Assembly: GCF_000003605.2 (NCBI RefSeq) | Contig: NW_003151255.1 | Coordinates: forward strand, 543,206-582,321 | Direction of reading: 5' to 3' | DNA: 39,116 nucleotides | Source: Saccoglossus kowalevskii | Taxonomy: Eukaryota; Hemichordata; Enteropneusta; Harrimaniidae | In this document: positions 24,401 to 34,604 of the stretch, in pieces | Position numbering within the stretch: the first letter of the stretch is position 1 | Layout: each line of letters opens with the position of its first letter | Translations under genes and position numbers: made by a program | Notes under the pieces: generated by a model | Databases searched by the model: none | What the model saw: only the letters and a program-made list of their open reading frames with translations | What the model was told of the DNA's origin: nothing

Positions 24401-27400
24401 GCCTACTGAATTTGACTATGATATAAACACTGTATTTGCTTTATTAGAGCATATAAACCGAAAATTGCACTTTATATTTGCTTGGAACTAATTTTTGCTA
24501 TTTTTGCTGAAGGAATGATTCAGTGAAAATAATTCCTATATTTTACATTCAAGTCATAAAAAAACAGTGAAAATAAATTTCATACAAAACACCCAAAAAA
24601 AGTCTTTTCAGCGAAAATTAATTCCAGTTAAAATAAAGTATTTACAGTATTGAATTATTAATATATCACTTATTTTGATCACGTTATTTGCGCAAGTGCA
24701 TGTGCTACTAATATATAGAGACAATACAGTATTTGTTCTTCTGTGATCCCTGTGGGTGCTACTATTTGCATACTGAATTTAAAACATTGACATAAACGAC
24801 TTCTCACCTCCCACATTGGTTTTATGCCTTCTTTAAAAAGATGAAAATCACTATGGCCAGATAGATCACACGGTCGAACACAATGACTGTACAGTGCCCA
24901 AAACTGTTCAACCTGAAAATGGGAAAACGAAATCGAAAAAGACACAAATAAGATAAATAATGCCATTGCCATGCAGACTGGATAAATGATGTGCCGAGTC
25001 ACATTCTCAGTACCTGTTCAGAGGTCAAAATAGGTTTATTTTTTGGTAACAAGACAGTTTGAAAGCTTCACCTGAAAAAAAAAATGAAAGTTTAAATACA
25101 CGTCAATTGATTTAGAAAAGCGGAATAATACTTACTGAGCAAAAAGAACCGACCAACTTAATATTTTGTTCATAGTTAGTTGATGAAGTTTTATTTCCTG
25201 GTGTTCGCCTTGAGAACCATAAAGAATACGCATACTGCAGTCTGTGTTCACCAGGACTAGGCTTTACTGGACCCTGTTGAATTCAAAATCAATAGTTATA
25301 ACAAGCAGCCTGTCGCCTGAGATAGCTCCGCTGTTAGCAATGCACATTTCAATTAAAGAACAGAAGATATTATTAGAAAATGAACAATATGTATAGTATC
25401 AAAGCAACGGTACTACAAAAATGACAAAAATAATCATCAAAATTAGATAATTGAAGATATCACCACGAAATTAACAAATCTGAGAGAGGTCCACATGTAG
25501 TACCTATACATGTACATGTAATATCAAAGCAATTGGACTTGCGGTTTTTAACAAGAAGTCAAAAATATCACTTTTTACCAAAAATGACAAAAATATTCAT
25601 CAAAATTAGATAATTGAAGATATCACCACGAAATTAACAAATCTGAGAGAGGTCCACATGCAGTACCTATATATGTAATATCAAAGCAATTGGACTTGCG
25701 GTTTTTAACGAGAAGTCAAAAATATCACTTTTTACCAAAAATGACAAAATATTCATCAAAATTAGAGAATTAAAGTTATCATTACAAAATGAACAAATCA
25801 GAGAGAAGTCCACATGTAGTACCTATATATCTAATTTTTTGACATGAAATGAACAAATCTGAGAAAGAACCATCCAAAGTACTTGCATATCAAATTTGAA
25901 AACTTTCTGACTTGCGGTTTTGAAGAAGAAGTTGAAATTGTAAAGTTGACGACGACGGACAACCAGTAATATGAACAGCTCCGCTGTGTTGACTTTGTCT
26001 TGAAATTGCATTAAATCAGTTTTAATGGTATTCAACTCTTGTACTACTGAGTATGTTACTGCCAGTACATACATGCAATGATTATGGGAGAGAACTTCCC
26101 ATTGTAGATAATGCAAAACAATTAGTCAATTGGAAATTGACAATTTAAATGACCAAATACTTGAAATTGTTAACAATATTAGCATTATTATCAATTATTA
26201 TACATCTGTCACTGTAATGCAATAAGTTACAGCGTGTTGTGATTTTGTTGTATTTCATGGGGTATTTTCATTCTATCAAATTAGGAAATGCGAATTCCAA
26301 ATATGGAATGATTACGCGCGTAAGCGTTCTCTATAATGAAAAAACAAACATGGCTACCACGAGGGTTTGATCGAACTCCACACAAAGAAGTTCGCTGATT
26401 CTGTTCTAAACATTTTGGATTTCGGCATTCTAATGATGTATCCTTGGACGTATAATAATAAGCTTATTACGAGGATACCTCAAAGTATGCACTCAGACAG
26501 TACACCATCACATCGACCTCCGCTGTGCGTCGGTTGATATCCTGTGGTACTGTCTTCGTGCATACTTTGAAGAATCCTCGTAATAAGCTCATATGATAAT
26601 AAGCTCATATGATAATAACCGTTTCGCAAAACTTTGAGATATGAAGAAATAATTTCACCATAGAAACCAGAGCAAAAATTCAAATTTCAAGTCTTTTCTA
26701 TGATATTTCAGACTTTTGTTTCTCAAAAAATTGATCAGTGACTCCAATTTTTGGTATCAAAATTGTGTGAAATATAATAATGAAAGCATGAACAAGATGA
26801 CATATAACCTTCAATTCAACTTAAAAATCAGTAAAACTAAACCGATTTATTCTCCAGTTTTAAAGTACCATATTTACCATATTAGAAGCGTAACACCAAT
26901 GGAACTTCCACATAAACCAAAATTGCATTTACTGAAAGCTAGATTATTAAAATACAGCACACCTCTTGCATTTGCGTAAGAGTATGAACTACTATTAAAA
27001 CAAAATACAGTATTTGGGTGTTTGTTTAAGAGAGGAAGCACATTTAAGAGAGGAAGAGGAAGCACATTGTTTGTTTTTGGTTTCTTCACATCTGTATTGC
27101 ATTTTAGTTAAAATCCTAATGGGGATACGAACGCTATACAGATATTTATTATTATTATTCAAATATGGCCACCTACCCGTTGTACAACCCGTGACAACTT
27201 TTTATGATCCGCAATCTCTGTTTCTTCTTTGTCTTCACCACTGTCATCATCCTTAAGTCTTGAAAACAAATATATGAAATAAATATCTTCTGCATAAGTA
27301 GCAGTATTCAATATACACAGCAACATGACAAGCACATTGTTCGGATTAGAATGTCATAATTTCAATTGGTCAACTGTTTTCTCAAGTCTTGTTTACAGAT

Positions 27401-28836
27401 TATATTCTTCCATACATGTAGGTGTATGATTCTGTACACTCATCATCCCTGTGATTTGCTGCCATGAGGGAAGTGTCCTGGGGAGTTTTACACATGGTAA
27501 TGTTCCAAGACTTTATGTATCAGGATCATCAGAAGACAATGATTTTATAGTGACAAGTATAAGCTTCAAGTTTCACAATGACATGTGGTATTTTATTTTA
27601 GTCTACTTAGGATAGTTGGAATTTACAGTGGAACCGCTATATACTAGCCTGCTTACTGCCCTATTATTTTGTGGGTCCTTTGAATATGTGAAATAATAGA
27701 AAGGTAACCAGGGCGGCTACTATATACTGGTATTGTTCTGTTGGATCCAACGAGGGTTAAGACTCGATGATAATAAATGTAAAACAGCTGCATTTATATA
27801 GTCATACACAGTAATCCCACACTATCTGCAGAGCAAAGTGCACCGTAAAGCGTGGTGGTCGTTGCACAGCGCGTGTTCGAATTTCATGTAAATAAACAAT
27901 GTATTTTACATGCGTTGTATAGATCACTACAAGTCCCAAGTCGAACAGGACGCGGCATGACGACTACTGCCCTTTAACATTAACAAAATGTGTTTACTTC
28001 CATGACTGGATGGAGATTGCAACATGCGATATTATTAACCATAATTATCAACAATCCTCAAATAAAAGTTGACATGCAGTGTCACATTGTGCTGTTGGTA
28101 TTTGATTTAAAAAAAAAAACTAAACTGATAGCTGATATCAATTTTGACTTTTCATTACGATGTACTTGTCGGCATAGAACTACATGTACTAGGGTCATGA
28201 TCAGGATATTAGGCAGGAATTTACAACTGCGCCAGTCCAAAACAATTCAACTTCATGAAAATGTGTAGATGGTTTTGAATAGATTTTGGTAAAATTATCA
28301 AATAATAATATAAAAGAACAGAAAAATGGGAAAAAGTTGCCAGTCCGTTTGATGGGTGGACTGGTGGCTGGCTAACACCCTGGCCATGATGCATGCTCGA
28401 TTAATTGGTATTGCTATGATGTCCATGCTGTCTCTATACTGTTTGAAACAGATGTCTCAAAAATGTAACTGTGGTTAAATTCGTAAAACACATGGCGGGT
28501 GGCGGGGGGGGGGGTTATTACAACACACTTGAACTATATCAGCAAACTGGCATAGTGAATAAATATGGTACGTTGTACCTATATTGTCGAAGAAGAGGCA
28601 TAGAAACTCGTTGATATCAACAGCACAGGTCCAAAGATATGTAAATGACCCGGTTACGTCAGAATATTCAAACAGATAAACAATTCATGAGAACTGAACA
28701 GGTGAACTCTACCACTCAGAGGGGAGATGGAACGCAAACAAAATACCTGATGTAGGAATGCCATTGATTGATTACGCCGGTGATTATAATAGAAGAAAAC
28801 TAAGGATACTTACGCATCGAATTTGTTATTCATCAT
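21464..28836 (-). CDS. eIF4E2 / 4EHP, eIF4E-homologous cap-binding protein (7 exons)
   Basis: Minus-strand coding exons: 28836-28814, 27258-27177, 25273-25136, 24912-24808, 22876-22724, 22500-22364, 21506-21464. Phases agree at all six junctions, giving 226 residues. 4EHP binds the mRNA 5' cap but not eIF4G productively, and represses translation with partners such as GIGYF in the cytoplasm. Recognisable blocks: NNKFDALKDDDSG at the start, LWFSRRTPG, YEQNIK, VEQFWALYSH, DLSGHSDFHLFKEGIKPMWE, KGLASRCWENLILAMLGEQF, VGEEICGAVVS, EDIISIWNKTAN and RVLNLPPNTIMEYKTH. The cap-sandwiching pair would be Y69 and W115, matching the Tyr/Trp pair that distinguishes 4EHP from eIF4E. The C-terminal exon (DNSSFRNT..) resembles one vertebrate tail isoform. 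Two adjacent ATGs occur; the second (28833) matches the vertebrate start. The exon 2 acceptor is AAG, less common than YAG. Confidence 0.97.
21609..21767 (-). mobile_element. TTAA-flanked inverted-repeat element, copy C
   Basis: Family member in reverse orientation relative to the copy at 5957. It has TTAA on the left (21605-21608) and TCAA on the right (21768-21771), the latter a likely one-base decay of TTAA. Ends: AGCCGGGGGAGTCGTCACCTG-like on the left and ..ACCCTCCTGCT on the right. It sits in the last intron of eIF4E2, about 100 bp upstream of the exon 7 acceptor. Confidence 0.85.
22219..22317 (-). mobile_element. Decayed copy D of the TTAA-flanked element
   Basis: This fragment retains GTCATCACCTGCGCATGC, a diverged ATACCGTGTG core, AACAAGTGTCTACCCATAAG and CCTTTGCGTTTTTAATGT, in the same order as the reverse-orientation copy at 21609. 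The right end of the family is missing and the left boundary is degraded. It lies in the last intron of eIF4E2, just after the exon 6 donor. Confidence 0.75.
23340..23890 (+). repeat. Diverged direct repeat pair in eIF4E2 intron 4
   Basis: Two segments, about 23338-23450 and 23783-23895, share GGTCACACCTG, a run of AAATTCC(T/C)..C(C)AC and CATTGCCATG in the same order. They look like two old copies of one dispersed repeat. Boundaries are approximate and no coding capacity is evident. Confidence 0.5.
24429..24649 (-). mobile_element. Inverted-repeat element with TACTGTAAA ends, copy 2
   Basis: Ends read ACTGTATTTGCTTTATTA (left) and, reverse-complemented, TACTGTAAATACTTTATTT (right). The body matches the reverse complement of the copy at 36041-36251, including CTTGGAA(C/T)TAATTTTTGCTA, GGAATGATTCA and TCAGCGAAAATTAATTC. 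It lies in intron 4 of eIF4E2, about 160 bp from the exon 4 donor, and has no coding capacity. Confidence 0.75.
25390..25960 (+). repeat. Tandem repeat of about 160 bp, 3 to 4 copies
   Basis: Copies of a block containing TGACAAAAATATTCATCAAA, ATTGAAGATATCACCACGAA, GAGAGAGGTCCACATG and GACTTGCGGTTTTTAAC recur at spacings of 163 and 156 bp. The first two are nearly identical, the third is more diverged and a partial fourth is recognisable to about 25960. The array lies in intron 2 of eIF4E2. Confidence 0.9.
26195..26532 (+). repeat. Dispersed repeat R1, copy 1
   Basis: About 340 bp that match 31215-31540 in the same orientation, sharing TACATCTGTCACTGTAA, CTCCACACAAAGAAG, GCTGATTCTGTTCTAAACAT and TTTTGGATTTCGG. 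In both copies one frame reads HTKK(F/V)[12 protein letters not shown] without a stop. This weakly recalls the stretch before the SDQG motif of Ty3/gypsy-type integrases, but the acidic catalytic residues are not visible. An old retroelement fragment is a guess. Confidence 0.8.
26461..26589. repeat. Inverted repeat (hairpin) of about 49-bp arms
   Basis: Left arm 26461-26509 begins AGCTTATTACGAGGATACCT; the right arm, reverse-complemented, begins AGCTTATTACGAGGATTCTT and continues through TCAAAGTATGCAC..AGACAGTAC. About 30 bp separate the arms. It is followed by a 16-bp direct duplication of AAGCTCATATGATAAT. The left arm belongs to repeat R1; the right arm is an inverted duplication not present in the other copy. 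Confidence 0.85.
27628..27735. mobile_element. Short hairpin element of about 108 bp
   Basis: The left half reads TATATACTAGCC..TTACTGCCCTATTATTT. The right half reverse-complemented reads TATATAGTAGCCGCCCTGGTTACC, then TTTCTATTATTT. It is therefore almost wholly one imperfect inverted repeat, the form of a MITE. It lies in intron 1 of eIF4E2. No related copy was found in the window. Confidence 0.6.
27842..27958 (-). repeat. Dispersed repeat, copy 2 (inverse of 3541-3645)
   Basis: Matches the 3541-3645 copy in reverse orientation. It is slightly longer, with an extra TTTA beside the ACATTG block. It lies in intron 1 of eIF4E2. Confidence 0.75.
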
Positions 28837-29044
28837 AGGTAATATATGTAAATAAATAGATTAAAAATAGAAAATATCTACAAATTGTAAAAAATTCTAG
28901 CTTCAGCGCTTCGCTTTAGTAAACCATCTTAGAACGCATGCGCAAATTTTTTGTTATAACACCGTCAGTGATTTGTCGTAGTTGACCCTTTAATTTGTAA
29001 CGCCCAAGCTTATTGGTCAAATTACCCAGGTCATCAGATCTAAA
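28837..29044. promoter_or_regulatory. Bidirectional promoter region between eIF4E2 and MED4
   Basis: The start codons of the two divergent genes are 208 bp apart, so leaders and core promoters of both must lie here unless a non-coding first exon exists further away. Visible candidate sites are CGCATGCGCA at 28935-28944 (reverse complement TGCGCATGCG, close to the NRF1 palindrome), ATTGG at 29012-29016 (an inverted CCAAT box for NF-Y) and AAAATGGCGACC across the MED4 start at 29042-29053 (YY1-like). No convincing TATA box was seen. These sites are typical of housekeeping bidirectional promoters; function is inferred. Confidence 0.7.
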
Positions 29045-32000
29045 ATGGCGACCTACATCAGCACAAAAGCGAAATTGTTGTCGCTTGTAGAAGAAGCGGA
29101 ATCTTTAACGAAGTAAGTTTGATTTTCATTGTAATTACGCTTTCCAGGATTATAGTATTTACATTCTTCGCGATAGAAATGTTTATGTGGTGCGCGTATT
29201 CTTACAACTCCGAAACTAGGCAAACGGGAGTGCAGTTGTATAACAATGGTAATTTGTAAACAAAACATTGACTTTGGTCTAGTCATGGAGCTAGCTTTGG
29301 CAGACGGACCGGAACAGGAAGTCAATAGAAAACAAAAGATTGTTTCGTTAGTATGGGGGAAATTTGGTTAGCACGGGGAAAACAGAAGTGTTAATCCGAA
29401 AATTGTCTTTTCCTGTTTGTGATTGGTCCAGGCAAAGTTTGGGGGATCGTGACGTAGCTCCGACTGTGAGAATAGCAAAGAAAGAAAATGGAATTGCTTG
29501 TAGAAGAATACGAAATTGGTTGGTTTGTTGTTGTAACATTGTACTAAAAAAATGTTACACAACATTAATAATAATAATAACTATATTGCATCCGTGTAAA
29601 AAGATTTGTAACTAGTATTCAAATGTTAAATAAATCTTTGTGTTGTGTAAATATAATTGGCAAGTGCTATAATTATCCCAGGATCTTTGCTTGAGAGTAT
29701 ATATGTGAACTGTATATTTTCATTTTTGGATGAAAGTAGTGTCATAATTTTTTGGATGAAGTTTTCCCTGTGTGTGTTATATTTTGGGCAATTCAATAGA
29801 AAATTGTCTTCATCTTCAATTGAATTTGTGTCACAGTTATTCCATGGTTATTGCATATATTTTTGTCATTTACAGAGAATTATCTGAAAGTACTGGGGGC
29901 AGAACACAGAGACCAACGAATCCAGAGGAACCACAGGTAATTATCTTGCCTTAGTTTATTGGAGAAATATTGCATTTTTATTCACTCTGTATTTTGATGC
30001 AGTTACACGTTTCATGGTAATTATTGTAGCACTACACGACACAACACAACTTGTCTCTCAAGTTAATATCTTGCATATATATATAGCTAATTGATGCGTT
30101 GGTCAAGAAAGATGAAGAGATTCGTGCAACACTTAAGCAAGCCGAGGCTCAGGGAGAAAGGCAAAAAGAAATGGAACAATTGCAGGAGCAGGTTGACAAG
30201 CGAGATCAAGATATAAAGCAACTACAGAAGCAACTCAAAGAGGCTGAACACACTTTGGTAAGTTCACTGTATTTCTCTGTTTTCCATGAGACATTCAAAC
30301 AAGTACTACTGTAAAATCTGTATTAAAAACCGTGGCTTCTATTAAAATGGTACAATGCAACAGAGGGGATGCGGCTTTTATTAGAGCATCTACACATGAG
30401 AAATGATTAATTTTTGGTTCTCAATTATTCAAAAAAATGGGTGCAACTTCTATTATCGATGCAGCTTCTAATACAGATTTTACGGTACTACTTTCCAGAG
30501 TAGTCTGCTTTTGTTAAAGCTCTGTGTTTGGTAAATCACCCTAACAGATTTATATTTGGCTTTTCTGCACCTATTCTGAAGATGACACTTTTTCAAGTCC
30601 AGTCAATTTAATGCCCAATCATTTGTAACACTTGTATTTTTACTACAGGCAACTGCCATATACCAGGCCAAGGAAAAATTGAAAGCTATTGAACAAGCAA
30701 GTACACACAGTATACCAGTGGATGATCTCATCAAATATGCCCACCATATTAGTGCAACAAACTCAGTTACAGCACCAATGAGTTGGGCGCCAGGTGAGAA
30801 AAATAACTTTACCATAATACATGTAATAATAATGATTGCCAAAAACAACAAAAACAACACTTGTATCCCTTGTATCTGGTACATGCGTCTTTAGCCGCAC
30901 AGACTAGGTGTCTAACCAGTGATGTAATTTGTGTAATTTAGTTCTGAAATAACCAGATTAAACCAATCAGAAACTACAGATATACAGATGACACTTATCA
31001 GAAAGAAAACTATTGTCTGCATCGTTGTTATATTTTTCAAACTGTTATTGTTAAATATTTCATGATGTCATGAGGTGTATCATTGAGTTGTCATTGGAAA
31101 AAATAGGCTACATAAAACTTGGCAACGAGTTTGTTGTCTGCTTTGCTGGAAGGTGCAGTCTGTGTGTTTAGTTTACTAAAATAGCAATAACAGATCTGAA
31201 TACTGACACCTAACATTATTATACATCTGTCACTGTAACGCCATAAGTTACAGTGTGCCATAATTTTGCGGTATTTTACGGGTTACTTTCATCCCACCAA
31301 ATTAGGAAAACGATTATGCGTGTAAGTGTCCTCTAATAATAAAAACAAATATGGCTGCCACCGGGGTTTGACCGGACTCCACACAAAGAAGGTTGCTGAT
31401 TCTGTTCTAAACATTTTGGATTTCGGAATTCCCAAGATGTTTCCTTGGAAGGAAAAGATGTGTAATAAGTTATTACGAGAATACCTCAATGTATGCACTC
31501 AGACAGTATGCCGCGCATCAACCGGCGCTGCGTGTCTGTCAATACTCAAGCTTACTTGTACAGTAGAACACACTTCAAAGGGTGCTTTTGATCTGAAACC
31601 TAAAATTAGTTCAAATAATGTGATGTATACGAATGCAAGGAACACAGCTGAAATTGTTGTTTTTCACTGCAGGAGATCCAAGACGGCCGTACCCTACAGA
31701 CATGGAAATGAGAATGGGCATCTTGGGTAAAATGAGTAATCTACCAACGGTCACAAATGGTCATCAAAATGGAACTACAGAAGGTGCCACACCACTTGGT
31801 ATGCTTAACACAGGTTAGTTCTTCAATTTGAAATCAGACTATTGTTTGAATCACAAAGTACTCTAAACTACTTAAATTTTTCACTAAAGTTGTTGAGTTG
31901 TGGCTGTCATAATATTTGAACCCAGTGAAACAATGCTAGTAGTGATAAAAAAAAAAAAGATTTGCTTGTTATCATTGCACGCATGATTTGTGCCTCTAGA

Positions 32001-32555
32001 GTTTCCCATTCTAGTAAAGTGTGCCATGTGTGATAGAATGAGGAAATTAATTTTTTCTATTTAAAGAGAAAAAGAAATGCACATCTACAATTTTTTTCAA
32101 TTTCTCCTGAGACAAGGAGCAAAACCTTTTTATTCCTAGCTTTGAGAAAAAACGTGATCATGCTGCAAAATACTTTTCATATTCATTCAGTTTGAATGTG
32201 TACTAGTTTTAAAGCTGGGAGTCGTTACCTGCGCATGCGTCTGATGATATTTTTAGTGTGTGTTGTTATCGTCACTTGGTACTTCATTCCCACACTTGCG
32301 CAGGTGATGACCCTCCCACTTTAATGCTAAGTATTGGTTTTGAATTTTTATTAAATTTTCTTTCAAATAGCATCAACACATCCATCAGGGTTGACATGGC
32401 AACCGTCAACAGACATGTCTTCGTCAACATTGACACATAACAATGAGAGCATAACGAACATGGATTTGAGTATGGGTCCGAATAAAGATAACGAAGATGA
32501 TGTTGAAATCATGTCAACTGAATCAAGTAGTAGCAGCTCTAGTGACAGTCAATAG
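29045..32555 (+). CDS. Mediator complex subunit 4, MED4 (6 exons)
   Basis: Coding exons: 29045-29112, 29876-29936, 30087-30257, 30649-30793, 31673-31813, 32371-32555. All have AG/GT borders and consistent phases, giving 256 residues against about 270 in human. MED4 is a middle-module subunit of Mediator, which links transcription factors to RNA polymerase II in the nucleus. The family core is plain: a predicted coiled coil at about 50-100 containing [21 protein letters not shown], then [29 protein letters not shown], the hallmark [19 protein letters not shown] (149-167), and an acidic/serine tail [20 protein letters not shown] (236-255). The middle after the hallmark is variable, as in other animals. 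The N-terminus is short compared with the vertebrate protein. An inverted-repeat element sits in the last intron. Confidence 0.98.
30303..30492. mobile_element. Inverted-repeat element in MED4 intron 3
   Basis: The left end is GTACTACTGTAAAATCTGTA; the right end reverse-complemented is GTAGTACCGTAAAATCTGTA, both continuing TTA. The interior contains repeated (G/A)CTTCTATTA-like words. About 190 bp, without coding capacity. The outer CTGTAAAAT suggests kinship with the TACTGTAAA family, but the interior differs. Confidence 0.7.
31215..31540 (+). repeat. Dispersed repeat R1, copy 2, in MED4 intron 4
   Basis: Second copy of the repeat at 26195-26532, same orientation. Its open frame runs from 31326 and keeps [17 protein letters not shown]. 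The open frame then continues by chance through the intron into MED4 exon 5 in the wrong frame, so it is not a MED4 exon. The inverted arm seen at the end of copy 1 is absent here. Confidence 0.8.
32213..32320 (+). mobile_element. TTAA-flanked inverted-repeat element, copy E (internally deleted)
   Basis: Perfect TTAA on both sides (32209-32212 and 32321-32324). It begins AGCTGGGAGTCGTTACCTGC and ends ..GACCCTCCCACT. It is 108 bp compared with about 150-160 bp for the longer copies, lacking the ATGACACGC and AAACAAGTGTCTACCCATG core. It lies in the last intron of MED4 with its right edge less than 50 bp from the exon 6 acceptor. Confidence 0.88.
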
Positions 32556-33017
32556 CATTCGTACCAAGGCGAGGTTGTTGCAATTCACCATTGAGTCATC
32601 AAAGTACTGATATAATGAAGTGAGGACTCATCGATACTGAGTATGTCTCGTAGCCTGTCTTAGAATAATACTCTGATTGGACCTAGTGTACAGAAGTGGT
32701 ATATAAAAGACTGGCTAACATTGATGGTTTGATATTTCAGCAACATTGATAAAAATATCGAAGGTTTTAAGATTCTGGTTTTAGAGCAAAACGTATAATA
32801 TAATGTGTATATTTCATATGAGCAATTTCGTTTTTGCTATGGTGATATTTATAAGAGCATGATGTTGAACTTTGCTCTGTAATACATACTGAGTATGAAG
32901 TTAGGAGTGAGCAGAGCTTTCACTGAGACAATTTAAGTGATATATTAAAGGAATGTTTTTATTTCAAGATAAGAGGGCATGTTGAGATTACAATGGGCTT
33001 TTTTTTGCTTTAGATGA

Positions 33018-33023
33018 AATAAA
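33018..33023 (+). promoter_or_regulatory. Candidate MED4 polyadenylation signal
   Basis: AATAAA in the sense direction 463 nt after the stop codon. Other copies exist further on, so the choice is tentative. Confidence 0.4.
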
Positions 33024-33926
33024 TACCGCCATCTATAGTTCATAAGACCTATTTCTTTCTTTTTTTAGTCTCTATTGAACAAATTCTAAAACAGGGACTT
33101 CTGTTCATTCATAATCATACTTGGACTAATTTTGTTAAAAGACAAGAAATATTGGTATACATGAATAATGTTTTGTCGATCTTTGACTTGATGTCTCTAG
33201 CTCAGCTTGGCCATTGCGCAAATCTTTTATTAACCCAAAGTACCTAATATAAATCTACATACTTTTTACTAGCAGATATGGTTTTGTAAATGTAACCAGT
33301 ACACAGCTACCATATTTGGTCGTATTAGAAGCACATCTATGAAAGTGTACATAACCTGGAAATTGCATTAAAATATGATTCAATCAGACACAACGAATAC
33401 GCAACTAATTGAGCAAATATCTGTAAATGTTCTTCATGCAGAACGCGATGTACATTTTTTAAAAATTCAAATGGATATGCCAAACATCCATACTAAATTA
33501 ATTAAGGATATTCTTAACAATTGGTTGTTCTTGAGTAGATGAAACAAACCATTTGGCCTGTTAGCTGCCATGTGATGAGGAGTGAATTACATTACCTGAC
33601 AATAGGCAAATTAAATTTTGCAAGCGAGAAATCAACCTCCCATTTCTAGCATCTGATGGTGCTGTAATACCAGCTCCTTTGAGTTGAATTTAACATTCTG
33701 ATCACATTTATTACCTAGACTAAATTTCTACTAGTCTTGATCAATTTTTTTTTCACATTATTTTGGTTTGTGAAAGGTTGTTTTTGGCATTCTAAGATTT
33801 ACCTAATCAATGTTGTAATGATGATGTCCCGTTGGCTATCCATGGATGCTTCCAGAGGGCAATGTGTTAAGCTTTATGAATAACATAAACCATGGTTTAT
33901 TATTTGTAAAATGAAAAGAAAGACAA

Positions 33927-33950
33927 ACAGACAGACAGACAGACAGACAG
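33927..33950. repeat. (ACAG)6 microsatellite
   Basis: Six perfect ACAG units in the MED4/S28 spacer. Confidence 0.95.
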
Positions 33951-34488
33951 TTGTAACAAATTGTTGTTGTATTCACTTTTACATGTATATTCACTGCCTC
34001 CATTTTAAAATAAAACTGAAATGTTTTATTAAGGCATTTTTTGCTCAGTTTTGTAATTTGTTGTTAAAAATCAGCCTCAGATTTAAGTTGTGTTTTCCAT
34101 AAAGTCTATTTTGAATAATATTAAAGCCTTCTACCAGCTATTTGATCAATTTTCTGGCTTTTATTGTACCTGGCCAAATACACTACTGTATTCATCTGAA
34201 AGATCACCCATGGGCGATGTTTTGGTGCTGCAGGAACAAATAAATATTGTAAATGTAAAAATGCATTTGTTTGCGAGTCAGGGAAGTCTGCTAATTTTAT
34301 GTAGCAGTGAACATATTGGATCTTAGGAGTCACTGTTGCTGATATGAAATTCTGTCCTCACAAATGTCATCTCATAAATTGATGGTGTAAAATAAAAAAA
34401 AAAATCATTTTGAAGGGTTAGTTCAATATCAACAGCAATCTTATTTTACAAATGCTTTGTTGCTGTTTATCTTTCTAAGATTCTACAT

Positions 34489-34511
34489 AAAAAAAAAAAA
34501 AAAAAAAAAAA
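34489..34511. repeat. Poly(A) tract
   Basis: A run of 23 A residues. It might be the tail of a retroposed sequence, but no matching element or target duplication was evident beside it. Confidence 0.9.
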
Positions 34512-34604
34512 TCCTGAGCGGTACAGTACTAGTTGCCAAAATGAATATTTGATTTCCAGGTCTTACAAATTAGCTGAAAATGGCCTATTAACTAATTTTC
34601 AGTG

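Larger units (their letters stand above)
32556..34604. other. Tail-to-tail spacer between MED4 and the S28 peptidase gene
   Basis: Presumed 3' untranslated regions of the two convergent genes. AATAAA at 33018-33023 lies 463 nt after the MED4 stop and is a candidate signal; another is at 34009-34014. On the minus strand AATAAA at 34165-34160 could serve the peptidase gene. Simple repeats (ACAG)6 at 33927-33950 and a 23-base A run at 34489-34511 are present. No exon is supported. Confidence 0.5.

Noticed and set aside
31326-31730. 134-residue open frame overlapping MED4 exon 5
   Set aside because: It covers a dispersed repeat and intron, then enters exon 5 in the wrong frame ([12 protein letters not shown] instead of [10 protein letters not shown]). 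The MED4 frame with AG/GT borders is clearly the real one.
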